DNA of 64,000 bases, taken from NCBI RefSeq assembly GCF_023701695.1, contig NZ_JAJOZC010000001.1:7811894-7875893 (forward strand), given 5' to 3'. Both the position numbers and the translations under genes were made by a program. This document shows, in pieces, positions 17,815-26,773 of this stretch (positions are counted from its first letter, which is position 1; the number at the start of each line of letters is the position of its first letter). Under the pieces are notes generated by a model, which ran no database searches, was not told where the DNA came from, and saw only the letters and a program-made list of their open reading frames with translations. This DNA is from Streptomyces sp. RKAG290. GTDB lineage: Bacteria; Actinomycetota; Actinomycetes; Streptomycetales; Streptomycetaceae.

Positions 17815-18732
17815 CTACTGAGAAACGGCCGGTGGTGCGAATAGTTCCTGGACGGTCTCGGTGGCCAGGCCGCGCAGCCAGGTGTGCGCGCGGTCGTCGT
17901 CGTAGCGCTGGTGCCACAGCAGATACAGGGGTACGCCGGGCAGCGGGAGTGGCGGCAGCAGGGTGACCAGGCCAAGTTGCTCCCGGGCCGTTCGGGTGAC
18001 CGCGTCAGGGAGGGTGACGACCAGGTCGGAGTCGCGGGCGAGTTGCAGCGCGAAGGCGGCGGTCGGCCCCGCGGCGACGACACGTCGTTCGAGGCCCTGT
18101 GCGGTCAGGGCGTCATCGATCGGGTCGCGCAGGTTTCCGCGCCGCGAAACGGTGAGGTGTTCCGTGGCGGCGTAACGCTCAAGGCTCAGAGGTCCTTCGG
18201 TGAGCGGGTGGCCCGGACGGACGGCTACGACCAGCCGGTCTTTGCCGACGAGATGGTGGCGGATGTCCGGGATGGCCGGAGCGCTGGAGCTCGATTCGAG
18301 GTCGACTTCTCCCCGGCGCAATTCGGCGTCGTCCGTACCGGGTTCGGCGGACAGCCGTAGCCGGACGCCGGGGGCCTGGCGGTGGACCGCCGTGGCCAAG
18401 GCGGTGCCGCACGCGGTGGTCAGGGCGTCGTGCCAGCGCACGGTGAACACCCGGTCCAGAGCCGCCAGGTCGAGCTCCTGCTGCGCGGACAGTAGGTGGT
18501 GGGCCTGCTGCACGAGGACGTGGACCTGGGCGCGCATGGCCAGAGCGCGGGTGGTGGGGACCATGCTGCGCCCGGTGCGGACCAGGATCTGGTCCCCGGT
18601 GGCCTTGCGGATGCGGCCCAGGGAGCGGCTCATCGCCGGCGAGGTGACGTGGAGGCGGGCTGCCGCGCCGGCGACGCTGCCTTCTTCCAGCAGGGCGTCC
18701 AGGGCGGTGAGCAGATTCAAATCCAGTTGCAT
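17815..18732 (-). CDS. LysR-family transcriptional regulator
   Basis: 305 residues. The N-terminal winged helix-turn-helix is LDLNLLTALDALLEEGSVAGAAARLHVTSPAMSRSLGRIRKATGD, and the rest is the LysR substrate-binding fold (VVAVRPGHPLTEGP, TLPDAVTRTAREQLG). ATG at 18732 is the standard LysR start; the same frame stays open far upstream (to 20328) but that text is antisense to two other genes. It is divergent from the phosphatase/reductase pair, which is the usual LysR target arrangement. Confidence 0.88.
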   Translation of the reverse strand: MQLDLNLLTALDALLEEGSVAGAAARLHVTSPAMSRSLGRIRKATGDQILVRTGRSMVPTTRALAMRAQVHVLVQQAHHLLSAQQELDLAALDRVFTVRWHDALTTACGTALATAVHRQAPGVRLRLSAEPGTDDAELRRGEVDLESSSSAPAIPDIRHHLVGKDRLVVAVRPGHPLTEGPLSLERYAATEHLTVSRRGNLRDPIDDALTAQGLERRVVAAGPTAAFALQLARDSDLVVTLPDAVTRTAREQLGLVTLLPPLPLPGVPLYLLWHQRYDDDRAHTWLRGLATETVQELFAPPAVSQ

Positions 18733-18746
18733 GAGAGTAACTCTAT

Positions 18747-18765
18747 AAGTGACAAGCATGCACTT
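18747..18765. promoter_or_regulatory. LysR-type operator candidate between divergent genes
   Basis: AAGTG-ACAAGCATG-CACTT is a perfect 5-bp inverted repeat with a nine-base spacer and contains T-N11-A type spacing. It lies in the 126-base gap between the LysR gene (start 18732) and the phosphatase gene (18859), a typical autoregulatory position. Confidence 0.45.
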
Positions 18766-18858
18766 GCTGTTAATAGTCCGGCGACCTACCTTCGAAGTGC
18801 GGGGCAGGACAACCGCCCCCGCTGAAAACCCACTTCGACTGAGCCCAGGGAGACCACC

Positions 18859-19671
18859 ATGAGCACCGCCACGCCTTTCGACGCCGGCAGGACGCTCCTG
18901 TCCGACGTGACGGCCGCGGTGACGGCCGCCGGCGCCACGCTGCGCGACCGCCACACCCCGTACGCCCGGGGCGTGAGCCTCGACGAAATCGTGGGCGAGA
19001 TCCACGCCAACGACGACGCGGTGCTGGACGAACTGCGGGAACCGCTGCTGGCGGCTCGGCCGGGGTCGCAGTGGGCCGAGGACGAGCTGGCCGGCGGCGC
19101 GCTCCCGCCCGGCGAGTGGTGGGTCGTCGACCCCGCCGAGGGCAACATCAACCACGTCCACGGCATGGACGACTGGTCCGTCACCGCCACCCTGGTCCGC
19201 GACAACCAGCCGGTCCTCACCGTCGTCCATCTCCCGCTGACCGGCGACACCTACACGGCGGTCGCCGGCGGCGGTGCCCACCTCAACGACCGACCCCTGA
19301 AGGTCTCCGCCAAGAGCGAGCTCGGCGCCGCGCTCATCGGCACCGGCCAGGCCAAGCCCGGCGAGGACGAGCGCACCTTCCGGCGGATCGGCGACTCCGT
19401 CACCGCGATGCTCGTCAACGGACTGGTCGTGCGCGTGTCCGTTCCCGCCACGATGCAACTCATCCACGTCGCCGCCGGGCGCATGGACGCCTTCTGGCAG
19501 TTCTCCGACGTCCGCTCCGGCCTCGTCGCCGGCGCCCTGCTGGTCTCCGAGGCCGGAGGCACCGTCACCGACCTCGCGGGCGAACCCTGGAACACCGGCA
19601 GCCGCGATTTCCTGGCCTCCGCCCCCGGCATCCACGCCGCCGCCCTCAAGGTCCTCGCACCGATCGCCTGA
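18859..19671 (+). CDS. Inositol monophosphatase-family protein
   Basis: 270 residues. The metal-binding motifs of the family are recognisable but drifted: WAEDELAGG for the usual E-E, WWVVDPAEGNINHVHG for DPIDGT-N, and FSDVRSGLVAGALLVSEAGG for the C-terminal WD-x-A-G. These enzymes hydrolyse sugar or nucleotide phosphates with magnesium. The DPAEGN change from DPIDGT suggests a different substrate. It lies opposite the LysR gene and 48 bases before the reductase gene, so both are probably LysR targets. Confidence 0.8.
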   Translation: MSTATPFDAGRTLLSDVTAAVTAAGATLRDRHTPYARGVSLDEIVGEIHANDDAVLDELREPLLAARPGSQWAEDELAGGALPPGEWWVVDPAEGNINHVHGMDDWSVTATLVRDNQPVLTVVHLPLTGDTYTAVAGGGAHLNDRPLKVSAKSELGAALIGTGQAKPGEDERTFRRIGDSVTAMLVNGLVVRVSVPATMQLIHVAAGRMDAFWQFSDVRSGLVAGALLVSEAGGTVTDLAGEPWNTGSRDFLASAPGIHAAALKVLAPIA

Positions 19672-19719
19672 ACGAAGTCTTCCCCTCCTCTCCACCGATA
19701 CCGCTAGGAGCATCACCAC

Positions 19720-20364
19720 ATGACCCACATCGGCATCCTCGGCACGGGCCGCGTCGGAACCACCCTCGCCGGCAAGCTCGCCGCAGCCGGACACCACGTC
19801 ACCCTCGGCGGCCGCGGCCCCGAAGCCGCCGCCACCCGTGCCCCCGTGCCCTCGCCGCAGATCGCCTTCGCCGACCAGCGCACCACCGCCCGCACCGCAG
19901 ACATCGTGATCAACGCGACGCCCGGCGACAGCTCTCTGGAGCGCCTCGCCGACCTGCGCGAGGAACTTGTCGGCAAAATCCTCATCGACGTTTCCAACGC
20001 CACCACCGATGACGGCGACGGCCTGCCCGGCGACCTGTGCTACCCCGGAAGCAGCCTCGCCGAGAAGCTTCAGACCGCGCTCCCCGACACCCACGTGGTC
20101 AAGACCCTCAACACCATGCTTTTCATGGTCATGACCGCTCCCGAAACCCTGTCCACCCCACCGACCGCCTACCTCTCGGGCGATGACGAACACGCGAAGA
20201 GGACCGTCACCGCCCTGCTCGGCGACCTGGGCTGGCAGCCCGAACAGGTCGAGGACCTCGGCGGTATCACCACGGCCCGCGCCACCGAGGCCATGATCCT
20301 GGTCGTGCCCCACATCCTGCGCCGACACGGCTTCAAGCCCTTCGCGGTCTCCCTCACTCGCTGA
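19720..20364 (+). CDS. NADP(H)/F420-dependent oxidoreductase-like protein (F420_oxidored domain)
   Basis: 214 residues. It begins with the dinucleotide motif IGILGTGRVGTTLAGKLAAAGHHVTLGGRG and continues with DIVINATPG and ILIDVSNATT, as in NADPH:F420 oxidoreductase-like proteins. The C-terminal part (HVVKTLNTMLFMVM) is also typical. The usual role is hydride transfer with NADPH; the partner may be F420 or a small substrate. It is 48 bases downstream of the phosphatase gene in the same direction. Confidence 0.85.
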   Translation: MTHIGILGTGRVGTTLAGKLAAAGHHVTLGGRGPEAAATRAPVPSPQIAFADQRTTARTADIVINATPGDSSLERLADLREELVGKILIDVSNATTDDGDGLPGDLCYPGSSLAEKLQTALPDTHVVKTLNTMLFMVMTAPETLSTPPTAYLSGDDEHAKRTVTALLGDLGWQPEQVEDLGGITTARATEAMILVVPHILRRHGFKPFAVSLTR

Positions 20365-20580
20365 CCCAGGAAGAGCGGGCTCAGATCAAAACCAGTTACC
20401 GGGGGTGAGACGGTAGGGGGACTGGTCGCACCTGGGCATCCTCAAGGGAGCCAAGGGGGCGTTTCCAGCCTGTTTTATGGCTTGTTGGGCGCTTTGCCGA
20501 ATTTGCTTCTTCTCTCGCTCCTAGCCTGTGATCTGCTGCGGCCGAGTGGCCGCGGAGCGTCGCAGCGCTGGGAGGTATCG

Positions 20581-20700
20581 GTGTCGGGCACGAGGGCCGG
20601 GCCGACGGAGCTGAACCGGTTGGAGCGGCTGCGGAGTCTGGTGCCGGGGCCGTGCGCGCTGGGTACCAGGTGCGCTTCGCGCCTTCTGGCTCCGGTCTGA
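20581..20700 (+). CDS. Possible 39-residue peptide before the ATP-grasp cassette
   Basis: GTG at 20581 is preceded by GGGAGG (20570-20575) at ideal spacing. The peptide has an amphipathic stretch ELNRLERLRSL and two cysteines (GPCALGTRC) near the C-terminus. It ends 111 bases before the ATP-grasp start. It could be a precursor or leader peptide, or chance. There is no homology that I recognise. The remainder of the 20365-20811 gap shows nothing else clear. Confidence 0.3.
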   Translation: MSGTRAGPTELNRLERLRSLVPGPCALGTRCASRLLAPV

Positions 20701-20811
20701 TGCCGAGTCGTCGGTTGCCAGCCACCCCGGAAGACGCATCCACACACCCACCTGGACAGCAAGCGCTGGGGCGAACAGTGCTTCCATCACCTCGTAAGCA
20801 AGAGGACCACC

Positions 20812-22062
20812 ATGATCGCTTTGGTCGACCCCCTTTCCAGTGGCGTCTTCCTCTCCTCCGCTCTCAGGGAACGTGGCCAGGACTGCGTACACCTGTACGA
20901 GAAACGCTTTTCACGGACGGCCAGAAGCGACGCGAGCGCGCCTGTCCTGATCGCGGGTGAAAACACGGCGGACACGGTAGCCGCACTGCGCCACCGGGGC
21001 ATCCGGCACGTTGTTCCTGGCAGCGAGTTCGGCGTCGCGTTGGCCCATGACCTTGCAGCAGCCCTGGGTCTGGCGCGCAACGAGGACGAGACGGCCGCCG
21101 CGCGGCGGGACAAGGCGCTGATGGGCGAAGCCCTGCGGAGGGCCGGCGTGCCCTGCGCGGGGCAGGCCGCAGTGGGAACGGTGGAGGACCTGACCGGGGC
21201 CCTTCGGCGTCTTGGGCTTCCCGTGGTCGTGAAGCCCAGCCACAGCTCCGGCAGCGACGGCTGCAGGGTGTGCTGGACGGAAACAGAGGCGGTGACTCAC
21301 TTCCTCGACATTCACGAACAGATGAACCTCGTGGGCCTTCCCAACGACAAGATTCTCGTACAGGAGTACTTGCACGGCGAGCAGTACGTGGTGACAACGG
21401 TGAGTCTGGACGGCCGGCACGTGGTGTGTGAGGTGACACGAAATGTCATCGCCGAGCTCGACGGCCTTCCGGTGCGCCGGTACAACGTCAGCTGCCCAAG
21501 CCTTGGGGCAGCCGAGCGGAAATTGGTGTCCTACACCCTCGACTGCCTGGACGCTCTGGGGATTCGTCATGGCGCAGCCAATGCCGACGTGCGCCTCACC
21601 TCTGACGGCCCGCGCCTGATCGAGGTCAATGCGCGCATCCTGGGGCCGGTGCTCCACCCCGATCCGTACTTCGCCGCGTTCGGCAGCAGTCAGCAGCACT
21701 TACTGGCAGAGAGCCTCGACGACCCCGCCTCGTTCCGGACCCGCTTCACCGACCCATACGCTCCGCCGCAGGTGATGGGCAAGGCGTTCGTGCGTTGCTG
21801 GGAGTCCGGAGTCCTGACTGCGGTCCCGGGCCTGTCATCCGTGCGCCGACTCCCGGGTTTCCACAGCGTGCAGGGACTGCCGTGCGTCGGGGAACCGATC
21901 CGGAAGAGCACCCTGACCAAAGGCAGGACAGGGATCGTCTACTTCGTCCATCCCCAGGAACCCGTGGTCCGGCAGTCTCTTGAGGCGCTGAGCAGACTGG
22001 AGGACGAAGGGGCCCTCTTTCACGTCACGCCTGCGCCGACGACGGAAAGTGGCTGTACATGA
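20812..22062 (+). CDS. ATP-grasp ligase (carboxylate-amine/peptide ligase type)
   Basis: 416 residues. The N-terminal preATP-grasp part includes HVVPGSEFGVALAHDLAAALGL. The ATP-grasp core has LPVVVKPSHSSGSDGC (ATP-binding lysine and glycine loop), ILVQEYLHGEQYVV and the metal-binding RLIEVNARILGP. This layout is typical of L-amino acid ligases and related biosynthetic enzymes that form amide bonds through acyl phosphates. Its TGA overlaps the ATG of the methyltransferase gene (ATGA). With the next two genes it forms a tight three-gene cassette, so it likely joins two small acids or amino acids in a specialised metabolite. Confidence 0.85.
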   Translation: MIALVDPLSSGVFLSSALRERGQDCVHLYEKRFSRTARSDASAPVLIAGENTADTVAALRHRGIRHVVPGSEFGVALAHDLAAALGLARNEDETAAARRDKALMGEALRRAGVPCAGQAAVGTVEDLTGALRRLGLPVVVKPSHSSGSDGCRVCWTETEAVTHFLDIHEQMNLVGLPNDKILVQEYLHGEQYVVTTVSLDGRHVVCEVTRNVIAELDGLPVRRYNVSCPSLGAAERKLVSYTLDCLDALGIRHGAANADVRLTSDGPRLIEVNARILGPVLHPDPYFAAFGSSQQHLLAESLDDPASFRTRFTDPYAPPQVMGKAFVRCWESGVLTAVPGLSSVRRLPGFHSVQGLPCVGEPIRKSTLTKGRTGIVYFVHPQEPVVRQSLEALSRLEDEGALFHVTPAPTTESGCT

Positions 22063-22886
22063 ACGACGTATTCTCCACGCTGGCCGCGTGTGATCGCGAG
22101 ACCACGCAGCAGATTGCGTCAGTGCTGAACTCCCGCAGGCAGGACCCGGATCAGTACCGGATGACGCAGCGATTCCTCAAGGCCGTCGACGTCACCTCCG
22201 GACCAGTGCTGGAGATCGGCTGTGGTTCTGGTGAACTTCTCGCCGACCTCTGCGACCGGACGCCTACCGCCCCAGTTGTCGGCATCGACCACAGCGTCGA
22301 CCTGCTGAGGATGGCCGGCCTCTCGAACGGAACAGCGGGGAACCTCAGGCTTCTGGCAGCCGACGCGCACCGGCTGCCGTTCGCCGCCGAGTCGTTCTCG
22401 ACGGTCCTCATGTACACATTGCTCAGCCACACTCCGGACATCCGCTCGGTGCTCCAAGAGGCATACAGGGTGTGCCGCCAGGGAGGGCAGATCGCTGTAC
22501 TGGACGGTGACTACGCATCGACGGACTTCTCACTGGGACCGCACGATCCGCTGAACGCTTGCGTGGCCGCCTGGCGTGCACAGTACGTCGTGAACACGCA
22601 CGACCTTCGATCCCTCCCGCGATTGCTGGAAGCGGCAGGCTTCCAGCTCATGCAGGCAGGTTCCCATAGCTACACCGCTGCGCACTCGGCCTACGCGTAC
22701 ACCATCATCGACCGAGGCGTGGACACGATGCTCGACAGCGGGACGATCGGCAAAGACCTCGCCCGCTCGCTGAAGGACGAAGCGCGCCGCAGGGCACACG
22801 AGGAAGGGTTCCTCGGCAGCATCACTTATCGCTTCGCGCTGGCTTGCAGGCGCCCATCCGCCAGTACAGCGCCCCCGAAAGCCTAG
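22059..22886 (+). CDS. Class I SAM-dependent methyltransferase
   Basis: 275 residues. Motif I is VLEIGCGSGELLADL, motif II VVGIDHSVDLLRMA, and DAHRLPFAAESFSTVLMYTLLSHT matches motif III/IV of UbiE-like methyltransferases. It transfers the methyl group of S-adenosylmethionine to a small molecule. It starts inside the ATP-grasp stop codon and is followed nine bases later by the FAD enzyme, so it should modify the same product. N-, O- or C-methylation cannot be told from the sequence. Confidence 0.88.
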   Translation: MNDVFSTLAACDRETTQQIASVLNSRRQDPDQYRMTQRFLKAVDVTSGPVLEIGCGSGELLADLCDRTPTAPVVGIDHSVDLLRMAGLSNGTAGNLRLLAADAHRLPFAAESFSTVLMYTLLSHTPDIRSVLQEAYRVCRQGGQIAVLDGDYASTDFSLGPHDPLNACVAAWRAQYVVNTHDLRSLPRLLEAAGFQLMQAGSHSYTAAHSAYAYTIIDRGVDTMLDSGTIGKDLARSLKDEARRRAHEEGFLGSITYRFALACRRPSASTAPPKA

Positions 22887-22895
22887 GAGCTGCGC

Positions 22896-24388
22896 ATGCG
22901 AATCTGCATTGTGGGCGGGGCACGGCCGCGGCATGTCTCGTCATGGCGCTAGCCCGTGCGCTCGGCTCCCGAACCGTTGACCTCGTGATCGTGGAGCCCT
23001 CGGACCAGCTGTGGCGCGGCAGGGCGTATCGAATGGACCGGGACGAGATCGTGGTGAACGCCCCACCCTCCATGATGACGCTGGACCCGAACGATCCGGA
23101 GCACGCACAGCGGTGGCTCGCCCGTCGCCACGACGGGGGCTGTGCTCCCGACTCGTGGACGCAGGAAGTCTTCCCTCCGCGGCATGTCTACGGCCGCTAC
23201 CTCGAGGAAACTCTCTCTCGGACCCTGGACGGCCTGACGGAAGCCGGCTGGCGTGTCAACTGGGTGCGTCGACGCGTCGCGAGTGTCGCGCCCGACGGTG
23301 ACAAGGCACTGGTCGGACTGGAGGACGGGACCACCGTCCCGTGCGACTACGCAGTGCTGTGCGTCGGAGAACCGTCCGGCTACGACCCCTACGAACTCGC
23401 CGGCCACCCTTCCTACATCAGCTGTCCCTATCCCGTGGCATCCACTCTCGACACCGTTCATCCGTCGGCCTCCGTGGCCGTCATCGGCTGCGGGCTCACC
23501 GCTGTCGACGTCGTCCTGGGACTGCGCGCCCAAAGACATCAGGGGCAGATCACACTGCTTTCACGGGACGGCATCCTGGCTGCCGTGCGCCGCCCACGAC
23601 AGGTCGGCCGCCCGACACTGATGACCCCCGAAACCGTCCGGGACCGGCTTGAGCGCTCGTCCTCACCTCTTCGGCTGTCGACGGTGGCCGCTCTGGCCCG
23701 GGCAGAAGCACTTCGCGCGGGGGCCACGCCAAAGCAACTCGCCGCCGAGAAGTCCATGGCGGACTGGGGGTTGAGCCGCGTACGCCGACAACTCGCCGAC
23801 CGGGAACACGTACGGGACGTCGACTGGCTCCAGGTCACCACCTGGGCTCTGATCACCACCGTGCACTATTGGTGGCCGACTCTGCCCCGCACCGATCGGC
23901 AGCAGTTCTTCCGCCGCTACCACCGACTGTGGGCCAGCTTCACTTCCCCCATGCCCGCCGCAACGGCCGGCACACTCGTTGGAATGGCCGACAGCGGTCA
24001 GTTGCAAGTCCTACGCGGCCTTGAGAAGGTCACGCCCGCGAAGCGGGGGTTCCGGGTCGCGGCACAGCACCACACGGTGGAAGCCGACGTGGTGATCGCC
24101 GCTGCAACCGCGGCACCGACGGCACACCCAGCCACGCCACATGAGCTGATGGACTCGCTGATCCGTAACGGGTGTGGACAACGGCACCCGGACGGTGGCT
24201 TGCGCGTGCAGCCGGAAACCGGACGGCTGGTCAACCGGATCGGCAGGCCCCAGCGGTCGCTTCTTGCCCTGGGCCACCTCACCAGCGGCACCCACTACTA
24301 CATGTCCGGCATCCCGATGCTCGTATGGCGCAGCGAAGCAGTCGCCGCGGCGATCGCCGCCGATTCCTCAACCAGCCCAAGCCTGTAA
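22896..24388 (+). CDS. FAD/NAD(P)-binding oxidoreductase, one frame break near the start
   Basis: About 498 residues. The true start is ATG 22896 (AGGAGC just upstream). It begins MRICIVGG, and after restoring one G in the run at 22917-22920 it reads VGGGTAAACLVMALAR, a complete FAD-binding motif. VVNAPPSMMTLDPNDPEHAQRWL is typical of the NAD_binding_9 group, and ASVAVIGCGLTAVDVVLGL is a second dinucleotide motif. The C-terminal GHLTSGTHYYMSGIPML closes the fold. It may oxidise or hydroxylate the product of the ATP-grasp and methyltransferase genes. Confidence 0.8.
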
Positions 24389-24471
24389 GGGCACCGGCCC
24401 TGCCCCGCACACTCCACGTCGGTGCGGTCTACGGGGGAGCCTATCCGTCGCTTGTCCTCTTGAACTTGGAA

Positions 24472-25590
24472 TCAGGCGGCGACGAGCTCCTGCTCGCGTT
24501 CCGGCGTTTTGACCTTGGGCTTCTTGTTCGGCAGTGAGAGCCGGAAGACCTTGTGCCACGCGGAGAACACCTGCTTGGGCAGCGGGCCGGTGACGTACTC
24601 CAGCTCGTACTTGTCGAACAGCGCGCGCACCTTCACCGCAACCTCGGCGTACCGGTTGCTCGGCAGGTCCGGGAACAGGTGGTGCTCGATCTGGTGCGAC
24701 AGGTTGCCGGTCATGAAGTGCATGGCCTTGCTGCCGCTGATGTTCGCCGAGCCCATCATCTGGCGCAGGTACCACTGGCCGCGCGTCTCACCCTTGATCG
24801 ACCGGCGCTCGAAGACCTGTACGCCCTCGGGGAAGTGCCCGCACATGATCACCGAGTGGGACCAGATGTTGCGGACCAGGTTCGCGGTGAACGTGGCGGC
24901 GAGCGTGGGGAGGAACGACGGGCCCGACAGCAGCGGGTGGACCACGTAGTCCTTGAGCACCTGCTTGCGGATCTTGCGGCCCACGGCCCTGGCCCGCGCG
25001 CGGAACTCCGGGTTCTTGCGTCGGCGCTTGTGCAGGTTCATGCCGAGCTCCAGGTCGTACGCTGCGATGCCGTACTCGAAGAAGCAGGCGTTGAGGAAGT
25101 TCCACAGCGGCTGGCCGAGGTGGAACGGGTGCCACTTCTGGTCCTCGTCGACGCGCATGATGCCGTAGCCGAGGTCGTTGTCCTTGCCGATCACGTTGGT
25201 GTACGTGTGGTGCAGCTCGTTGTGCGAGTGCTTCCACTGCTCGGACGGCGAGACGTGATCCCACTCCCAGGTGGTGGAGTGGATCTTCGGGTCCCGCATC
25301 CAGTCCCACTGGCCGTGCAGGACGTTGTGGCCGATCTCCATGTTGTCCATGATCTTTGCCACGGACAGCCCGGCGGTGCCGAGCAGCCACGCGGGCGGGA
25401 AGATCGAGAACAGCAGCACACCCCTGCTGACCAGCTCGAGCTTGCGCTGGGCCGAGATGACCTTTCGGATGTAGGCGGCGTCTTGCTCGCCGCGGCCGGC
25501 GATGACCTCGTCACGGATCGCGTCCAGCTCGCGGCCCAGCTCCTCGATCTGCTCCGCGGTCAGGTGGGCGGTGGGGTCGATGGCGGTCAA
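24472..25590 (-). CDS. Membrane fatty acid (acyl-CoA) desaturase
   Basis: 372 residues. The three histidine boxes for the di-iron site are HNVLHG, HSHNELHHTY and HQIEHHLFP. Hydrophobic segments (GVLLFSIFPPAWLLGTAG and the region around FLPTLAATFTANLV) fit a membrane enzyme. The TTG start at 25590 has AGGAG five bases upstream, inside the stop region of the ferredoxin reductase gene. The enzyme introduces a double bond into acyl chains with electrons from the upstream reductase, a pairing like mycobacterial DesA3 and Rv3230c. A role in membrane fluidity is likely. Confidence 0.9.
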   Translation of the reverse strand: MTAIDPTAHLTAEQIEELGRELDAIRDEVIAGRGEQDAAYIRKVISAQRKLELVSRGVLLFSIFPPAWLLGTAGLSVAKIMDNMEIGHNVLHGQWDWMRDPKIHSTTWEWDHVSPSEQWKHSHNELHHTYTNVIGKDNDLGYGIMRVDEDQKWHPFHLGQPLWNFLNACFFEYGIAAYDLELGMNLHKRRRKNPEFRARARAVGRKIRKQVLKDYVVHPLLSGPSFLPTLAATFTANLVRNIWSHSVIMCGHFPEGVQVFERRSIKGETRGQWYLRQMMGSANISGSKAMHFMTGNLSHQIEHHLFPDLPSNRYAEVAVKVRALFDKYELEYVTGPLPKQVFSAWHKVFRLSLPNKKPKVKTPEREQELVAA

Positions 25591-25597
25591 GGTGCTC

Positions 25598-26659
25598 CTA
25601 CCGTTCGATGTCGCAGGGGCCCGCCGCGGCGGACACGCAGGTCTGGATGAGGACGCCCGGCTCGGCCTCGGTGATCTCGCCGGTGCGCAGGTCGCGGACG
25701 GCGCCCGCCTTGAGCGGCGTGACGCAGCCGAAGCAGATGCCCATGCGGCACCCGGAGGGCATGAGCACGTCGGCCTCCTCGCCGACGTCCAGCAACGGCG
25801 TGGCGCCGTCCGCGTCGACGGTCTTGCCGGTGGTGCTGAACGTGACCTCGCCGCCGTTACCGTCGCCGGCTAGGGCGATGCTGGGGCGGAAGCGTTCGGT
25901 GTGCAGGCGCTCCTGTACGCCGTGCTCGGTCCAGTGCTTTTCGGCGGCGTCGAGCAGGCCCGCGGGCCCGCAAGCCCAGGTCTCGCGCTCGGCCCAGTCG
26001 GGCACGAGTGCGTCGAGACGGGCGATGTCGAGCATGCCGTCCGTGTCGGTGTGCAGCTCGGTGAGACGCAGCTTCTTGTCCGCGACCAGGTGGTGCAGAT
26101 CGTCGCGGAAGATCACGTCTTGCGGCTGTGGCGCGGAGTGGACCATGACGACGTCGTCGAACGCGGTGTCGCGCAGCATGCCCATCACGGGCGTGATGCC
26201 GCTGCCGGCCGTCAGGTAGAGCACCTTGGCGGGCTTGGCCTCCGGCAGCACGAAGTCCCCGGTCGCCTGGTCGAGCTGGATCAGCGTGCCCGGTTCTGCC
26301 CTGCGGACCAGGTGGTTGCTGACCTTGCCGTCCGGGATCGCCTTCACGGTGATCGTGACGCGGCCGTCCCGGCGGTTTGTCGGCGAGGTGATGGAGTAGG
26401 CACGCCACAGGCGCACCCCGTCGACGTCGACCCCGATCCGCACATATTGACCGGCTGTGTGGCCGCGCCAGCCCCGTCCGGGCCTGATCACGAGGGTCGC
26501 GGCGTCACTCGTCTCGGGGTGCACGGCCTCGATACGCCCACGCAGGTCAGCGCCCGCACGCAGCGGGCTGACCAGGTCGAGGTAGTCCGACGGCAGCAGC
26601 GGCGTCGTGACCATCTCCAGCAGTTTCCACGCCCTGCTGCGGAGGGCTGCACTCGTCAT
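25598..26659 (-). CDS. Ferredoxin/flavodoxin reductase with 2Fe-2S domain
   Basis: 353 residues. The FAD motif is LWRAYSITSPTNR, the NAD(P)-binding motif YLTAGSGITPVMGML and CGPAGLLDAAEKH. The C-terminal plant-type ferredoxin domain has the cysteines of CRMGICFGCV followed by IQTC. It passes electrons from NAD(P)H through FAD and 2Fe-2S to the desaturase encoded seven bases downstream. ATG at 26659. Confidence 0.92.
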   Translation of the reverse strand: MTSAALRSRAWKLLEMVTTPLLPSDYLDLVSPLRAGADLRGRIEAVHPETSDAATLVIRPGRGWRGHTAGQYVRIGVDVDGVRLWRAYSITSPTNRRDGRVTITVKAIPDGKVSNHLVRRAEPGTLIQLDQATGDFVLPEAKPAKVLYLTAGSGITPVMGMLRDTAFDDVVMVHSAPQPQDVIFRDDLHHLVADKKLRLTELHTDTDGMLDIARLDALVPDWAERETWACGPAGLLDAAEKHWTEHGVQERLHTERFRPSIALAGDGNGGEVTFSTTGKTVDADGATPLLDVGEEADVLMPSGCRMGICFGCVTPLKAGAVRDLRTGEITEAEPGVLIQTCVSAAAGPCDIER

Positions 26660-26773
26660 GACTCCAGCTTGATGTGCCTCAGGGCGTAAAGTCCTGTCCG
26701 TAGGACGTGAATCTGGTCGGCTGAATTGTTCGCAGGGAACAAAAAAATGGGGCATGTAATCCGGAGGGCCACC

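Noticed and set aside
18733..20328. Very long open frame extending the LysR gene upstream on the minus strand
   Set aside because: It is antisense to two well-supported genes and has no protein-like content; the LysR family start is clear at 18732.
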